Source: CAYLZN01 sp964387935 (lineage in GTDB: Bacteria > Acidobacteriota > Vicinamibacteria > Vicinamibacterales > JAFNAJ01). From it: a stretch of 56,962 bases of DNA. The stretch lies in assembly GCA_964387935.1 (NCBI GenBank), contig CAYLZN010000003.1, forward strand, positions 1 through 56,962. The letters are read 5' to 3'. How positions within the stretch are numbered: the first letter of the stretch is position 1; the number at the start of each line of letters is the position of its first letter. A model generated the notes under the pieces. That model was not told where the DNA came from. It ran no database searches and saw nothing but the letters and a program-made list of their open reading frames with translations. The translations under genes and the position numbers were made by a program. Below, piece by piece: positions 17,501 through 25,335 of this stretch.

Positions 17501-18046
17501 GTGGGCCGGCAGTTCCTCAACTACCTGCCCCTCGCCGTCGAGCGCGACATCTCGCGCGTGCTGACGCAGGTCGGCGCGGACTATCGGCCGACCGACGACT
17601 GGCTCCTGCACGGGGACTACTTCTTCGGGAGCTACTCGGACGGCAATCGCGCGCAGGGCGGCAACCTGATCGCCAGCCGTTCGTTCGTACGGCGCGCGCC
17701 GTTCACCGCCGAGGCCGGCTACCTCTACTCCTCGAGCGGCTTCGACGAGGATCCCGGCAACGGCTACTACGCGCCGTCACGGCTCCAGCGGCACGCCGGG
17801 CTGCTCAACGTCTACGGGCGCGGGCCGGCCTGGCTCGGCTACGCGATCTCCGGCACCCTGGGGACGGAGAAGGCCGAGGACGACCCGTTCCGCCTGGACG
17901 GGACGATTCAGGGATCGGTGGACGTCATGCTCGGGACGGCCCTCAAGGTCAGCGGCGGCTACGGCTACGCACGCATCGCGAGCCTGAGCCGGGCAGGCGC
18001 CTACCTTACGCACTCGGCCTTCGCGCGCCTCGAGGTCCGTTTCTAG
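14592..18046 (+). CDS. TPR-rich outer-membrane beta-barrel protein (split by assembly gap)
   Basis: About 1099 residues once the 55-bp duplicate around the N gap is collapsed. The signal peptide is about residues 1-29 (VALVLAWAPPAAASA). Roughly 800 residues of TPR repeats follow (RALGWSYFRGRQPDLAKAI, RARILSWDRQYDAALDGYR and others). The last 290 or so residues are an outer-membrane barrel of alternating strands that ends in the beta-signal AFARLEVRF with a terminal Phe. The order matches TPR-plus-porin exporters such as PgaA and BcsC and YaiO-like barrels. ATG 14592 was chosen because it starts the signal peptide; the frame is open back to a TTG at 14514. The partner genes (two TPR-glycosidase-like proteins) suggest secretion or processing of an exopolysaccharide. 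The first part is in frame 14592-15919, the second from 16020 onward. Confidence 0.75.
15865..16074. other. 100-N scaffold gap with identical 55-bp flanks
   Basis: Ns run from 15920 to 16019. The 55 bp before the gap (15865-15919) are repeated exactly after it (16020-16074). Fifty-five is a standard de Bruijn k-mer size, so the two contigs most likely overlap and the gap is not real. Deleting one copy plus the Ns (155 bp) puts the two halves in one frame. A true missing TPR repeat cannot be excluded from sequence alone. Confidence 0.9.
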
Positions 18047-18059
18047 CGGACCTGGAGCC

Positions 18060-18998
18060 TCACGGATGCCAGGCGACGTCCGTCGGATCGAAGCTGATGT
18101 TCGTGCCCTTTTCGCCGCGGACGATCGCCGGCAGATCGGCAAGGGCGCCGATCACCGCCCTCTTTCGGGTGGCGCGCACGAAGCGACAGGCCGCGTCCAC
18201 CTTCGGCCCCATGGATCCCGCCGGGAACGCGAACTGCGCCATCGCGTCCGGCGACGCGCGATGAATGGCCCGGGCCGCGGGCGTGCCCCAGCCGATCTCC
18301 ACTGCGCGCACGTCGGTGGCCATGACGAACAGGTCGGCCTCCACCTGGCGGGCGAGCAGCTCCGAGCAGAGGTCCTTGTCGATCACGGCCTCAACGCCCA
18401 CCAGCTTCCGCCTGTCCCCATCCTCGTACATCGTCGGGATGCCGCCGCCCCCCGCGGCAATCACGATCGTGCCGCGGTCGAGCAGCCACCGGATCGGCCT
18501 GATCTCGAAGATGTGCCGGGGCTCCGGCGAGGCCACGACCCGGCGCCACGCCGGACCGTCCTGCTTGAAGGTCCAGCCACGCTCGCCCGCGACGCGCCTC
18601 GCGTCTGCCTCGGTGTAGATCGGGCCGATGAACTTCGTCGGGTTCTGGAAGGCCGGGTCACCGGGATCGACCTCCACCATCGTCAGGATGGTGGCAAAGG
18701 GCACCTCGTCCGGCACGAGGTTGCCGAGTTCCTGCTCGATCATGTAGCCGATCATGCCCTCGGTTTCGGCGCCGAGCACGTCGAGCGGATAGCCCTCCTG
18801 CGGCTGGTACGCCGCGGCCTGGAGCGCGAGCAGGCCCACCTGCGGCCCGTTGCCGTGACTGATCAGCAACTGGTGCTCCGCCGCGATCGGCGCGAGGGCC
18901 GTGGCGGCGATCCTGACGTTCCGGCGCTGTGCGTCGGCCGTCAGCGGCTCTCCCCGCCGCAGCAGCGCATTTCCTCCGAGCGCGACAACCACCCGCAT
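18060..18998 (-). CDS. arcC: Carbamate kinase
   Basis: 312 residues, the normal length. It starts RVVVALGGNALLRRGEP, and has SHGNGPQVGLLALQ, AGGGGIPTMYEDG, VIDKDLCSELLARQVEAD and GSMGPKVDAACRFV, all signature blocks of the amino-acid kinase fold carbamate kinases. The enzyme makes ATP from carbamoyl phosphate, giving ammonia and CO2. The start at 18998 has a GGGAGG ribosome site 9 nt upstream; the frame remains open beyond it without support. No arcA or arcB lies nearby, so the carbamoyl phosphate source (arginine, agmatine, purine or allantoin breakdown) is not shown here. It is convergent with the TPR/barrel gene, 13 bp apart. Confidence 0.93.
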   Translation of the reverse strand: MRVVVALGGNALLRRGEPLTADAQRRNVRIAATALAPIAAEHQLLISHGNGPQVGLLALQAAAYQPQEGYPLDVLGAETEGMIGYMIEQELGNLVPDEVPFATILTMVEVDPGDPAFQNPTKFIGPIYTEADARRVAGERGWTFKQDGPAWRRVVASPEPRHIFEIRPIRWLLDRGTIVIAAGGGGIPTMYEDGDRRKLVGVEAVIDKDLCSELLARQVEADLFVMATDVRAVEIGWGTPAARAIHRASPDAMAQFAFPAGSMGPKVDAACRFVRATRKRAVIGALADLPAIVRGEKGTNISFDPTDVAWHP

Positions 18999-19037
18999 CC
19001 CGGCCGCCTCCCTGGCATCGATCCCCGCTCGGCGGTG

Positions 19038-19043
19038 TAGACT
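19038..19043 (+). promoter_or_regulatory. -10 box (TAGACT) of the HAD hydrolase gene
   Basis: TAGACT ends 7 nt before the ATG at 19051; no Shine-Dalgarno. Leaderless-type arrangement. Confidence 0.4.
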
Positions 19044-19050
19044 CGTCCCG

Positions 19051-19755
19051 ATGCCGCACCCGATCGACACGTTGTTTATCGACGCCGGGGGCGTGCTGGT
19101 GCACCCCTCCTGGACGCGGGTCGCCGAGGCCCTGACCCGGCACGGGGTCCCCGTGTCGGCGGGGACCCTGGCGCGGGCGGAGCCGCTGGCCGCCCGTGAA
19201 CTCGACGAAGCCGCCCTCATCGGGACGACCGACGACCAGAAGCGCGGCTGGATCTACTTCAACATCCTGCTTCGCCACGCGGGGATCGCCCGGTCCGCCG
19301 CGACCGACGCGGCCCTCGCCGACCTGCGCACCTACCACGATCGCGAGAACCTGTGGGAGCACGTCGAGCTGGACGTGGTGCCAGCCCTCGAGGCGTTTCA
19401 CGCGCTCGGGCTGCGTCTGGTCGTGGTGTCGAACGCCAACGGGCGCCTCCGCCACCTGTTCGATCGGCTGGATCTCACCCGCTGGTTCGACGTGCTGCTC
19501 GATTCGCACGAATGGGGTGTGGAGAAGCCGGACCCGCGCCTGTTCGAGCTGGCGCTCGCGCATGCCGGGGCCGACCGTGCGCGCACCGTGCACATCGGCG
19601 ACCTGTATCACGTGGACATCGCCGGCGCCCGCCGGGCGGGCTTGCGCGACGCCGTGCTCCTCGATGCGGCAGGCCTCTACGCCGAGGCGGACTGCGTGCG
19701 CGTGAAGCAGCTGTCGGAGGTGGCAGACCTGCTGGTCGGGGGCCACTGGAGCTAG
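19051..19755 (+). CDS. HAD-superfamily hydrolase
   Basis: 234 residues. HAD motif I is FIDAGGVLV near residue 10; motif II is VVSNAN; the motif III Lys is in EKPDPRLF; motif IV is HIGDLYHVDIAGARRAG. An alpha-helical cap lies between motifs I and II, as in subfamily IA. Motif I carries the nucleophile Asp but a Gly in place of the second Asp that normally acts as acid/base. That change is seen in other HAD-IA proteins, so activity as a phosphatase is likely but not certain. Substrate unknown. It is divergent from carbamate kinase, with 52 bp between starts. Confidence 0.85.
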   Translation: MPHPIDTLFIDAGGVLVHPSWTRVAEALTRHGVPVSAGTLARAEPLAARELDEAALIGTTDDQKRGWIYFNILLRHAGIARSAATDAALADLRTYHDRENLWEHVELDVVPALEAFHALGLRLVVVSNANGRLRHLFDRLDLTRWFDVLLDSHEWGVEKPDPRLFELALAHAGADRARTVHIGDLYHVDIAGARRAGLRDAVLLDAAGLYAEADCVRVKQLSEVADLLVGGHWS

Positions 19756-19790
19756 GCAGAACGGCTGGTGGCGAGCGGCTGGCGACCGGC

Positions 19791-19839
19791 CCTGAGCGCT
19801 GAGCCGTGCGCCCTGAGCCCTGCGCCCTGAGCCCTGCGC
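19791..19839 (+). repeat. Heptamer repeat array (CCTGAGC/CCTGCGC), seven units
   Basis: Seven consecutive 7-bp units: CCTGAGC, GCTGAGC, CGTGCGC, CCTGAGC, CCTGCGC, CCTGAGC, CCTGCGC. It lies in the gap before the BNR-propeller gene and ends 5 bp upstream of its extended -10 box. The same heptamer occurs at 25280-25328 and 54660-54774. Confidence 0.9.
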
Positions 19840-19843
19840 CCGG

Positions 19844-19852
19844 TGTTAGGAT
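19844..19852 (+). promoter_or_regulatory. Extended -10 (TGT-TAGGAT) of the BNR-propeller gene
   Basis: TGT TAGGAT ends 6 nt before the GTG at 19859. This decides the GTG as start over the ATG at 19883, which has no ribosome site. Confidence 0.45.
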
Positions 19853-19858
19853 TCGGTC

Positions 19859-22800
19859 GTGCAGCACACCTCCGCGATCTCGATGCGATCAGTGTTCGCC
19901 CTGCTCCTTGTCCTGACCTGTGGCGCGACGGCGCCACCGGCCGCCGGGCAGGACACCGGTCCAAAGGACCTCGCCGGCCTCAAGTACCGTTCGATCGGCC
20001 CCGCCGCCGGCGGGCGGGTCTCCCGCGCCGTGGGTGTTCCTGGCGACCCCCGCGTTTACTACGCGGCCACCGCCTCGGGCGGCGTCTGGAAGACGGTCAA
20101 CGGCGGGCTCTCGTGGGCGCCCGTCTTCGACGACCAGCCCATCTCGTCGATCGGGTCGATTGCGGTGTCCCCAACCGATCCCAACATCGTCTACGTTGGC
20201 TCGGGCGAGGCGAACATCCGCGGCAACGTCGCTGCGGGCAACGGCATCTACCGATCCCTCGACGCTGGCAAGACGTGGACGCACGTCTGGAAGCAGGAAG
20301 GCCAGATCGGCACGATCGTCATCCACCCGCGCAACCCGGACATCGTGTTCGCGGCCGTGCTCGGGCACGCGTTCGGGCCGAACCCCGAGCGCGGCGTCTA
20401 TCGCACGACAGACGGCGGCCGCACCTGGAAGCAGGTGCTCGCAAAGAACCCCGACACCGGCGCGTCGGATGTGGCCCTCGATCCGTCGAATCCGAACATC
20501 GTGTTCGCCGGGTTCTGGCAGGCCCGACGGTCGCCGTGGGATCTCGTCAGCGGCGGGCCCGGCAGCGGGCTCCACGTGTCCCGCGACGGCGGCGACTCCT
20601 GGAAGGCCCTCACCGGCAGCGGGCTGCCTGAGGGGATCTGGGGCAAGGTCGGCGTCGCAGTCGCGCCCTCCGACGGCCGCCGCGTGTACGCACTGATCGA
20701 AGCCGAGAAGGGCGGCCTGTTCCGATCCGACGACGGCGGGGCCACGTGGACGCTGGCCAGCGCGCACCGCGCCCTGCGGCAGCGTGCCTGGTACTACACG
20801 CACCTCACCGTGCACCCGACCAACCCCGACGAGGTGTGGTTCCCGCAGGTGCCGATGCTGCGCACGATCGACGGAGGCAAGACCATCACCGAACGTCGCG
20901 GCTTTCGCCACGGCGATCATCATGACCTGTGGATCGACCCGCTCAACCCGAAGCGGATGATCGACGCCAACGACGGCGGCGTCGAGATCACCGTGGACGG
21001 CGCGGAGACGTGGCTGGCTCCGGATCTGCCGATTTCGCAGTTCTACCACGTGTCCGCGGACAATCGCAGGCCGTATCACGTGGCGGGCGCGTTGCAGGAT
21101 CTCGGCACCCGGCAGGGACCGTCGAACAGCCTGCGTTCGAACGGCATCACCCTCAGCGACTGGCGCGACGTCGGCGGCGGCGAGGCCGGACACGTCGTCT
21201 CCAGGGCCGACGACCCGGGCATTGTCTACGCGGGAGAGTACCTCGGCGTGATCACGCGCTACGACGATCGCACCGGCGAGGCCCGCAACGTCAGCCCCTG
21301 GCCGGAGAACGGCTCGGGCCACGGGGGCGAGGACATGCGGTACCGCTTCCAGTGGACCGCGCCGATCGCGCTCTCGCCCCACGACCCGGAGGTTGTCTAC
21401 CACGGGGCGCAGGTGCTCTTCCGCAGCCGCGATGGCGGGCAGACGTGGACCGTCATCAGCCCGGATCTCACGACCAACGACAAGACGAAGCAGACCTGGG
21501 CGGGCGGCCCGATCACCGGCGACAACACCGGTGTGGAGACCTACTGCACCATCTTCGCGGTGGCCGAGTCGCCGCGCCAGAAGGACCTGATCTGGGCGGG
21601 CACCGACGATGGTCTCGTGCACGTGACGAGGGACGGCGGGCAGACCTGGAGCAACGTGACGTCGCGTATCGCCGGGCTTCCGAAGTGGGGCACGGTGTCG
21701 ATCATCGAGCCCTCGCCGCACGACGCCGGCACCGCCTACGTGGTCGTCGACGCGCATCGCCTCGACGACATGAAGCCTTACCTGTTCAGGACGGGCGATT
21801 CTGGACAGACGTGGACGCGCCTCGACCGCACGCTGCCGCAGGACGTCTACCTGCACGCGGTGCGCGAGGATCCTGCGCGTCGCGGGCTGCTCTACCTTGG
21901 CACGGAACGTGGGGTCATGGTGTCGTTCGACGATGGGGCGACGTGGGAGCCGCTCAAACTGAACCTGCCGACCGTGGCCGTGCACGATCTCGTCGTGAAG
22001 GACCAGGATCTCGTCGTCGGCACCCACGGGCGGTCGGTCTGGATCCTCGACGACCTGACGCCGCTGCGGGAGATGAACGACCAGGTGAGGGCGGCGCGCG
22101 CGCACCTGTTCACGCCGCCGCCGGCTGTGGCATGGCAGTATCGAGGCGGTCGCCGTGAGCGCGGGGCGGGCGCCAATCCTCCGCGCGGCGTGGCGCTGAC
22201 ATACATGCTCAAAGAGGACGTGAAGGAGCTCACGCTGGAGGTGCGCGACGCGAAGGACCGGCTCGTGCGAACGCTGAAGAGCGTGCCCGAGCCGTGGAAC
22301 GGCGTGGACGACTTCCCGCCCCACGAGCCTGCGAAGGCAGCGCTCGAAACCAAGGTCGGCCTGCATCGCGTGGCCTGGGATCTCCGTTGGAAGGGTGCGG
22401 ACCTGGTGCAGGGGGCGAAGATCGACTGGGGCGATCCTGCGACGGGACCGATGGCCCTGCCCGGGCGCTACACCGCGCGCCTGTTTGGCGATGGCGTCGA
22501 TCTCAGCGTGCCCGTCGAGGTTCGCCCGGAACCCAGGGTCGGCGTTCCGGCGGCCGATCTCGAGGCCCAGCTCGAGTTCGCGCTGGCGGTGCGCGACGAC
22601 ATGAGCCGTCTCACGCGGCTCGTCAACGACCTTCGTGTCGTGCGCGGGCAACTGGCGGAGCGCACGAAGGTGCTCGCCGCCGTCCCTGCCGCGAAGGACC
22701 TCGTCGGCTCGATGGACGGGGCGACCAGGAAGCTCGACGACCTCGAGCGACGCATGCACAATCCCACCGCCGAGGTCACCTACGACATCCTGGCCATGCG

Positions 22801-23023
22801 GGGCGGTACGCGCCTCTACTCGCGCATGAGCCCGCTCATCGGCTTCGTCGCGGACGGCCGCGGCGCGCCGACGCAGGGCATGAAAGAGGTCCACGCGGAA
22901 CAGCGTCGCGAACTCGACCACCACGAGGCTGAACTGACGAAGCTGCTGAGTGAGGACGTGCGGACGGTGAACGACGCCGCCACACGCCTCGGCCTCGCCT
23001 TCGTCGTGGCACCGTCACGGTGA
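19859..23023 (+). CDS. Secreted BNR/sortilin-like beta-propeller protein
   Basis: 1054 residues. The signal peptide lies within the first 31 residues (SVFALLLVLTCGATAPPAAGQ). Many BNR/Asp-box repeats follow (GGVWKTVNGGLSW, GIYRSLDAGKTW, VYRTTDGGRTWKQV, LFRSDDGGATW, LFRTGDSGQTW), which make one or two large propellers of the sortilin/VPS10 and sialidase-like type (about 35-740). The C-terminal 300 residues form a beta domain (LTYMLKEDVKELTLEVRD) and then a helical segment (LEFALAVRDDMSRLTRLVNDLR). Proteins of this design are abundant in Acidobacteriota and Gemmatimonadota and are often named glycosyl hydrolases, but sialidase catalytic residues are not evident. It is followed after 8 bp by the MscS gene. 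Confidence 0.85.
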   Translation: MQHTSAISMRSVFALLLVLTCGATAPPAAGQDTGPKDLAGLKYRSIGPAAGGRVSRAVGVPGDPRVYYAATASGGVWKTVNGGLSWAPVFDDQPISSIGSIAVSPTDPNIVYVGSGEANIRGNVAAGNGIYRSLDAGKTWTHVWKQEGQIGTIVIHPRNPDIVFAAVLGHAFGPNPERGVYRTTDGGRTWKQVLAKNPDTGASDVALDPSNPNIVFAGFWQARRSPWDLVSGGPGSGLHVSRDGGDSWKALTGSGLPEGIWGKVGVAVAPSDGRRVYALIEAEKGGLFRSDDGGATWTLASAHRALRQRAWYYTHLTVHPTNPDEVWFPQVPMLRTIDGGKTITERRGFRHGDHHDLWIDPLNPKRMIDANDGGVEITVDGAETWLAPDLPISQFYHVSADNRRPYHVAGALQDLGTRQGPSNSLRSNGITLSDWRDVGGGEAGHVVSRADDPGIVYAGEYLGVITRYDDRTGEARNVSPWPENGSGHGGEDMRYRFQWTAPIALSPHDPEVVYHGAQVLFRSRDGGQTWTVISPDLTTNDKTKQTWAGGPITGDNTGVETYCTIFAVAESPRQKDLIWAGTDDGLVHVTRDGGQTWSNVTSRIAGLPKWGTVSIIEPSPHDAGTAYVVVDAHRLDDMKPYLFRTGDSGQTWTRLDRTLPQDVYLHAVREDPARRGLLYLGTERGVMVSFDDGATWEPLKLNLPTVAVHDLVVKDQDLVVGTHGRSVWILDDLTPLREMNDQVRAARAHLFTPPPAVAWQYRGGRRERGAGANPPRGVALTYMLKEDVKELTLEVRDAKDRLVRTLKSVPEPWNGVDDFPPHEPAKAALETKVGLHRVAWDLRWKGADLVQGAKIDWGDPATGPMALPGRYTARLFGDGVDLSVPVEVRPEPRVGVPAADLEAQLEFALAVRDDMSRLTRLVNDLRVVRGQLAERTKVLAAVPAAKDLVGSMDGATRKLDDLERRMHNPTAEVTYDILAMRGGTRLYSRMSPLIGFVADGRGAPTQGMKEVHAEQRRELDHHEAELTKLLSEDVRTVNDAATRLGLAFVVAPSR

Positions 23024-23031
23024 GGACGCCC

Positions 23032-24747
23032 ATGCGACGAGGCACGCGAGGCTGGCCGGGGAGCGTCGCCGCCGCCTGGCTGGCGGTGGCGGTGAGCCTG
23101 ATGGCCGCGCATCCGGCGGCGCAGCAGGCAGCATCATCGTCCGACCCGTCCGCGCAGGCCGAGCCCGAACTCCCGTCGTTCCCCGTGATCTACCGGGGCC
23201 GGGAGCTCTGGAGGATCTACCGGCCGGTGGGGCCGTTCTCGGCGGAGGAACGGGCGCGATCGGTCGGGCGCCGCATCGACGCGATCGTGCGCGACGAGTC
23301 GATCCATCCAGAGGACCTGACGCTCGTGCACGGCGACGGGGCAAGCAACGTGCAGCTGCGCGGTCAGACCATCGGTCTGATCACCGACGAGGACGCCGCG
23401 GCAGCCGGGTTGCCGCGGCGCGAGATGACCGAACAGATGCTCCTCGACGTGCGGCGGGTCATCGTCGAGACGCGGGCGGAGTTCAGCGCACAGGCGATTG
23501 CCCGGGCGCTCGTCTCCGCGCTGCTGATCACGGTGGTCTCTGTGGCGCTGGCGGTGAGCGTCGTGAGGGCCTTCAGGCGCCTCGTGCGCGCGGTGCGCAC
23601 GTGGCGCACTCGCCACCCGGTCCTCGTGGCGGACCGCGGCGAGGCCGCGCAACGTCTCGCCGCGCTCGCCCGGCGGCCCCTGTCCGCCCTCGTCGTGCCG
23701 GGCCTGCGCCTGGCGCGGGCGCTTCTGCTCGTCGGCATCGCGCTCTTCTGGCTCGAGGGCGTGCTGGCCGCGCTGCCGTGGTCACGTCCCTACGCCAGGC
23801 TCGTCGTCGACTACATTGAACAGCCCGTCCGCTTCGTGTGGCAGGGATTCCTCGGCCTGCTCCCGAACCTGTTCTACCTCGCGATCATCTGGGCAGTGGC
23901 CTATGCGGTTCTGTGGATGGTCAAGGCCATCTTCCTCGAGATCGGGCGCGGGAGCGTTCGCCTGCCCAGTTTCCCGGCCGAGTGGGCCGCACCGACCTAC
24001 AGGCTGGTGCGCGTGCTGATCGTCGCCCTGGCGCTGGTCGCGGCCTACCCCTACATCCCGGGGTCGGGGTCACCAGCCTTCCAGGGTATCTCCGTGTTTC
24101 TCGGCCTGCTGCTGTCGCTCTCCTCGAGCTCGGCCATCGGCAACATCGTGGCGGGTACCGTGCTGACCTACACGGGCGCCTTCAGGGTCGACGACCGCGT
24201 GCAAATCGGCGACACCACTGGCGACATCGTCGAGACGTCGATGCTGGTGACGAAGGTGAGGACGATCAAGAACGTGCAGGTCTCCATTCCGAATGCGGTC
24301 GTGCTGAGCAGCCAGGTCGTGAACTACTCGGCCCTGGCGCGTGCGCAGGGGCTCATCCTGCACACGGGCGTGACCATCGGGTACGACGCCCCCTGGCGTC
24401 AGGTGCACGCACTGCTGATCGCGGCAGCCGGGAGGACGCAGGGGATCCTCGAGCACCCGAAGCCCTTCGTTCTGCAGACGGCCCTCAACGATTTCTACGT
24501 GGCGTACGAGATCAACGCGTTCACGAGCGAGCCGCAGCGGATGGTGGACATCTACTCGGACCTGCACGCCAACATCCAGGATGCGTTCAACGAGGCAGGC
24601 GTGGAGATCATGTCACCGCACTACGGCGCGCTGCGGGACGGGAATCACATCGCCATTCCCGACGCCTATGTCGGGCCGGACTACGACGCGAAACGTTTTC
24701 GCGTGACAGCGACGGGCGAGACCCGGCCGCCCGCGCCTGGTGCATGA
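23032..24747 (+). CDS. MscS-family mechanosensitive channel
   Basis: 571 residues. A signal peptide or first helix (about 12-30) is followed by a periplasmic segment of about 130 residues, then membrane helices at about 165-190, 225-250, 280-305 and 325-345. The pore-lining region is FLGLLLSLSSSSAIGNIVAGTVLTYTGAFRV, directly followed by the MscS beta domain (DDRVQIGDTTGDIVETSMLVTKVRTIKNVQVSIPN) and the alpha/beta C-terminus. The channel releases solutes on osmotic downshift. The start at 23032 has GAGG 7 nt upstream and comes 8 bp after the BNR gene stop, so an operon is likely. The long N-terminal part is typical of larger MscS variants. Confidence 0.92.
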   Translation: MRRGTRGWPGSVAAAWLAVAVSLMAAHPAAQQAASSSDPSAQAEPELPSFPVIYRGRELWRIYRPVGPFSAEERARSVGRRIDAIVRDESIHPEDLTLVHGDGASNVQLRGQTIGLITDEDAAAAGLPRREMTEQMLLDVRRVIVETRAEFSAQAIARALVSALLITVVSVALAVSVVRAFRRLVRAVRTWRTRHPVLVADRGEAAQRLAALARRPLSALVVPGLRLARALLLVGIALFWLEGVLAALPWSRPYARLVVDYIEQPVRFVWQGFLGLLPNLFYLAIIWAVAYAVLWMVKAIFLEIGRGSVRLPSFPAEWAAPTYRLVRVLIVALALVAAYPYIPGSGSPAFQGISVFLGLLLSLSSSSAIGNIVAGTVLTYTGAFRVDDRVQIGDTTGDIVETSMLVTKVRTIKNVQVSIPNAVVLSSQVVNYSALARAQGLILHTGVTIGYDAPWRQVHALLIAAAGRTQGILEHPKPFVLQTALNDFYVAYEINAFTSEPQRMVDIYSDLHANIQDAFNEAGVEIMSPHYGALRDGNHIAIPDAYVGPDYDAKRFRVTATGETRPPAPGA

Positions 24748-24772
24748 CCGGGCGGTAACTGGAGACGACGAG

Positions 24773-25291
24773 ATGGCCGACCCGATCGAACGGGCCCTTC
24801 GCCTGGTGCTGCTTCGCGAACTGGACGCCTTCTGCCGTGAAGTGGAGGCGTTTCCCGACGACGACGCCCTGTGGCGGACCCTGCCTGGCGTGCCCAATGC
24901 GTGCGGGAACCTGGCGATGCACGTGGCGGGGAACCTCCAGCACTATGTGGGGGCCAGGCTCGGCGGGACGGGCTACGTCCGGGATCGTGACCGCGAGTTC
25001 AGCCAGCGCGCCGGCACGCGGGGCGAGGTGGTGTCGGAGCTTCGTCGGGCGCGGACGGTCGTCGAGACGACGCTCGCGCGCCTCACCGACGAGGACTACG
25101 GGCGCGAGTACCCGGAGACCGTGGGCGGGGCGCAGTTCCCAACCGGAGTGTTCCTCGTGCACCTGGCCACTCACCTGGCGATGCACCTCGGCCAGGCGGG
25201 CTACCTGCGGCGCGCGCTCACGGGCGATCGCCGGAGCGTGGGCCCGGTGGCCATTCCCGAGCTGGCCGCGCTCCTCAGCCTCGAGCCCTGA
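24773..25291 (+). CDS. DinB-like four-helix protein
   Basis: 172 residues, predicted all helical. Metal-site histidines expected of the DinB/YfiT fold are present: HVAGNLQHYVG in helix 2 and HLATHLAMHLGQAGYLRR in helix 4. Members include thiol-dependent transferases (bacillithiol, mycothiol) and uncharacterised stress proteins. The start at 24773 has a GGAG site 8 nt upstream; a GTG at 24740 is open in frame but unsupported. Its last codons (LEP-stop) are written by a heptamer repeat that continues downstream, so the stop codon belongs to the repeat. Confidence 0.75.
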   Translation: MADPIERALRLVLLRELDAFCREVEAFPDDDALWRTLPGVPNACGNLAMHVAGNLQHYVGARLGGTGYVRDRDREFSQRAGTRGEVVSELRRARTVVETTLARLTDEDYGREYPETVGGAQFPTGVFLVHLATHLAMHLGQAGYLRRALTGDRRSVGPVAIPELAALLSLEP

Positions 25292-25328
25292 GCCCTGAGC
25301 CCTGAGCCTTGAGCCCTGAGCCTCGAGC
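25280..25328 (+). repeat. Heptamer repeat array (CCTGAGC), seven units
   Basis: Seven consecutive 7-bp units from 25280: CTCGAGC, three CCTGAGC, CTTGAGC, CCTGAGC, CTCGAGC. The array covers the end of the DinB-like frame, including its TGA, and reaches 8 bp from the stop of the convergent pectinase fusion gene. Confidence 0.9.
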
Positions 25329-25335
25329 CGTGAGA

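Noticed and set aside
19889..22924. Minus-strand open frame of about 1000 codons opposite the BNR-propeller gene
   Set aside because: The sense strand has clear Asp-box repeats and a signal peptide; the antisense product is His/Arg/Val-rich with no recognisable domain.
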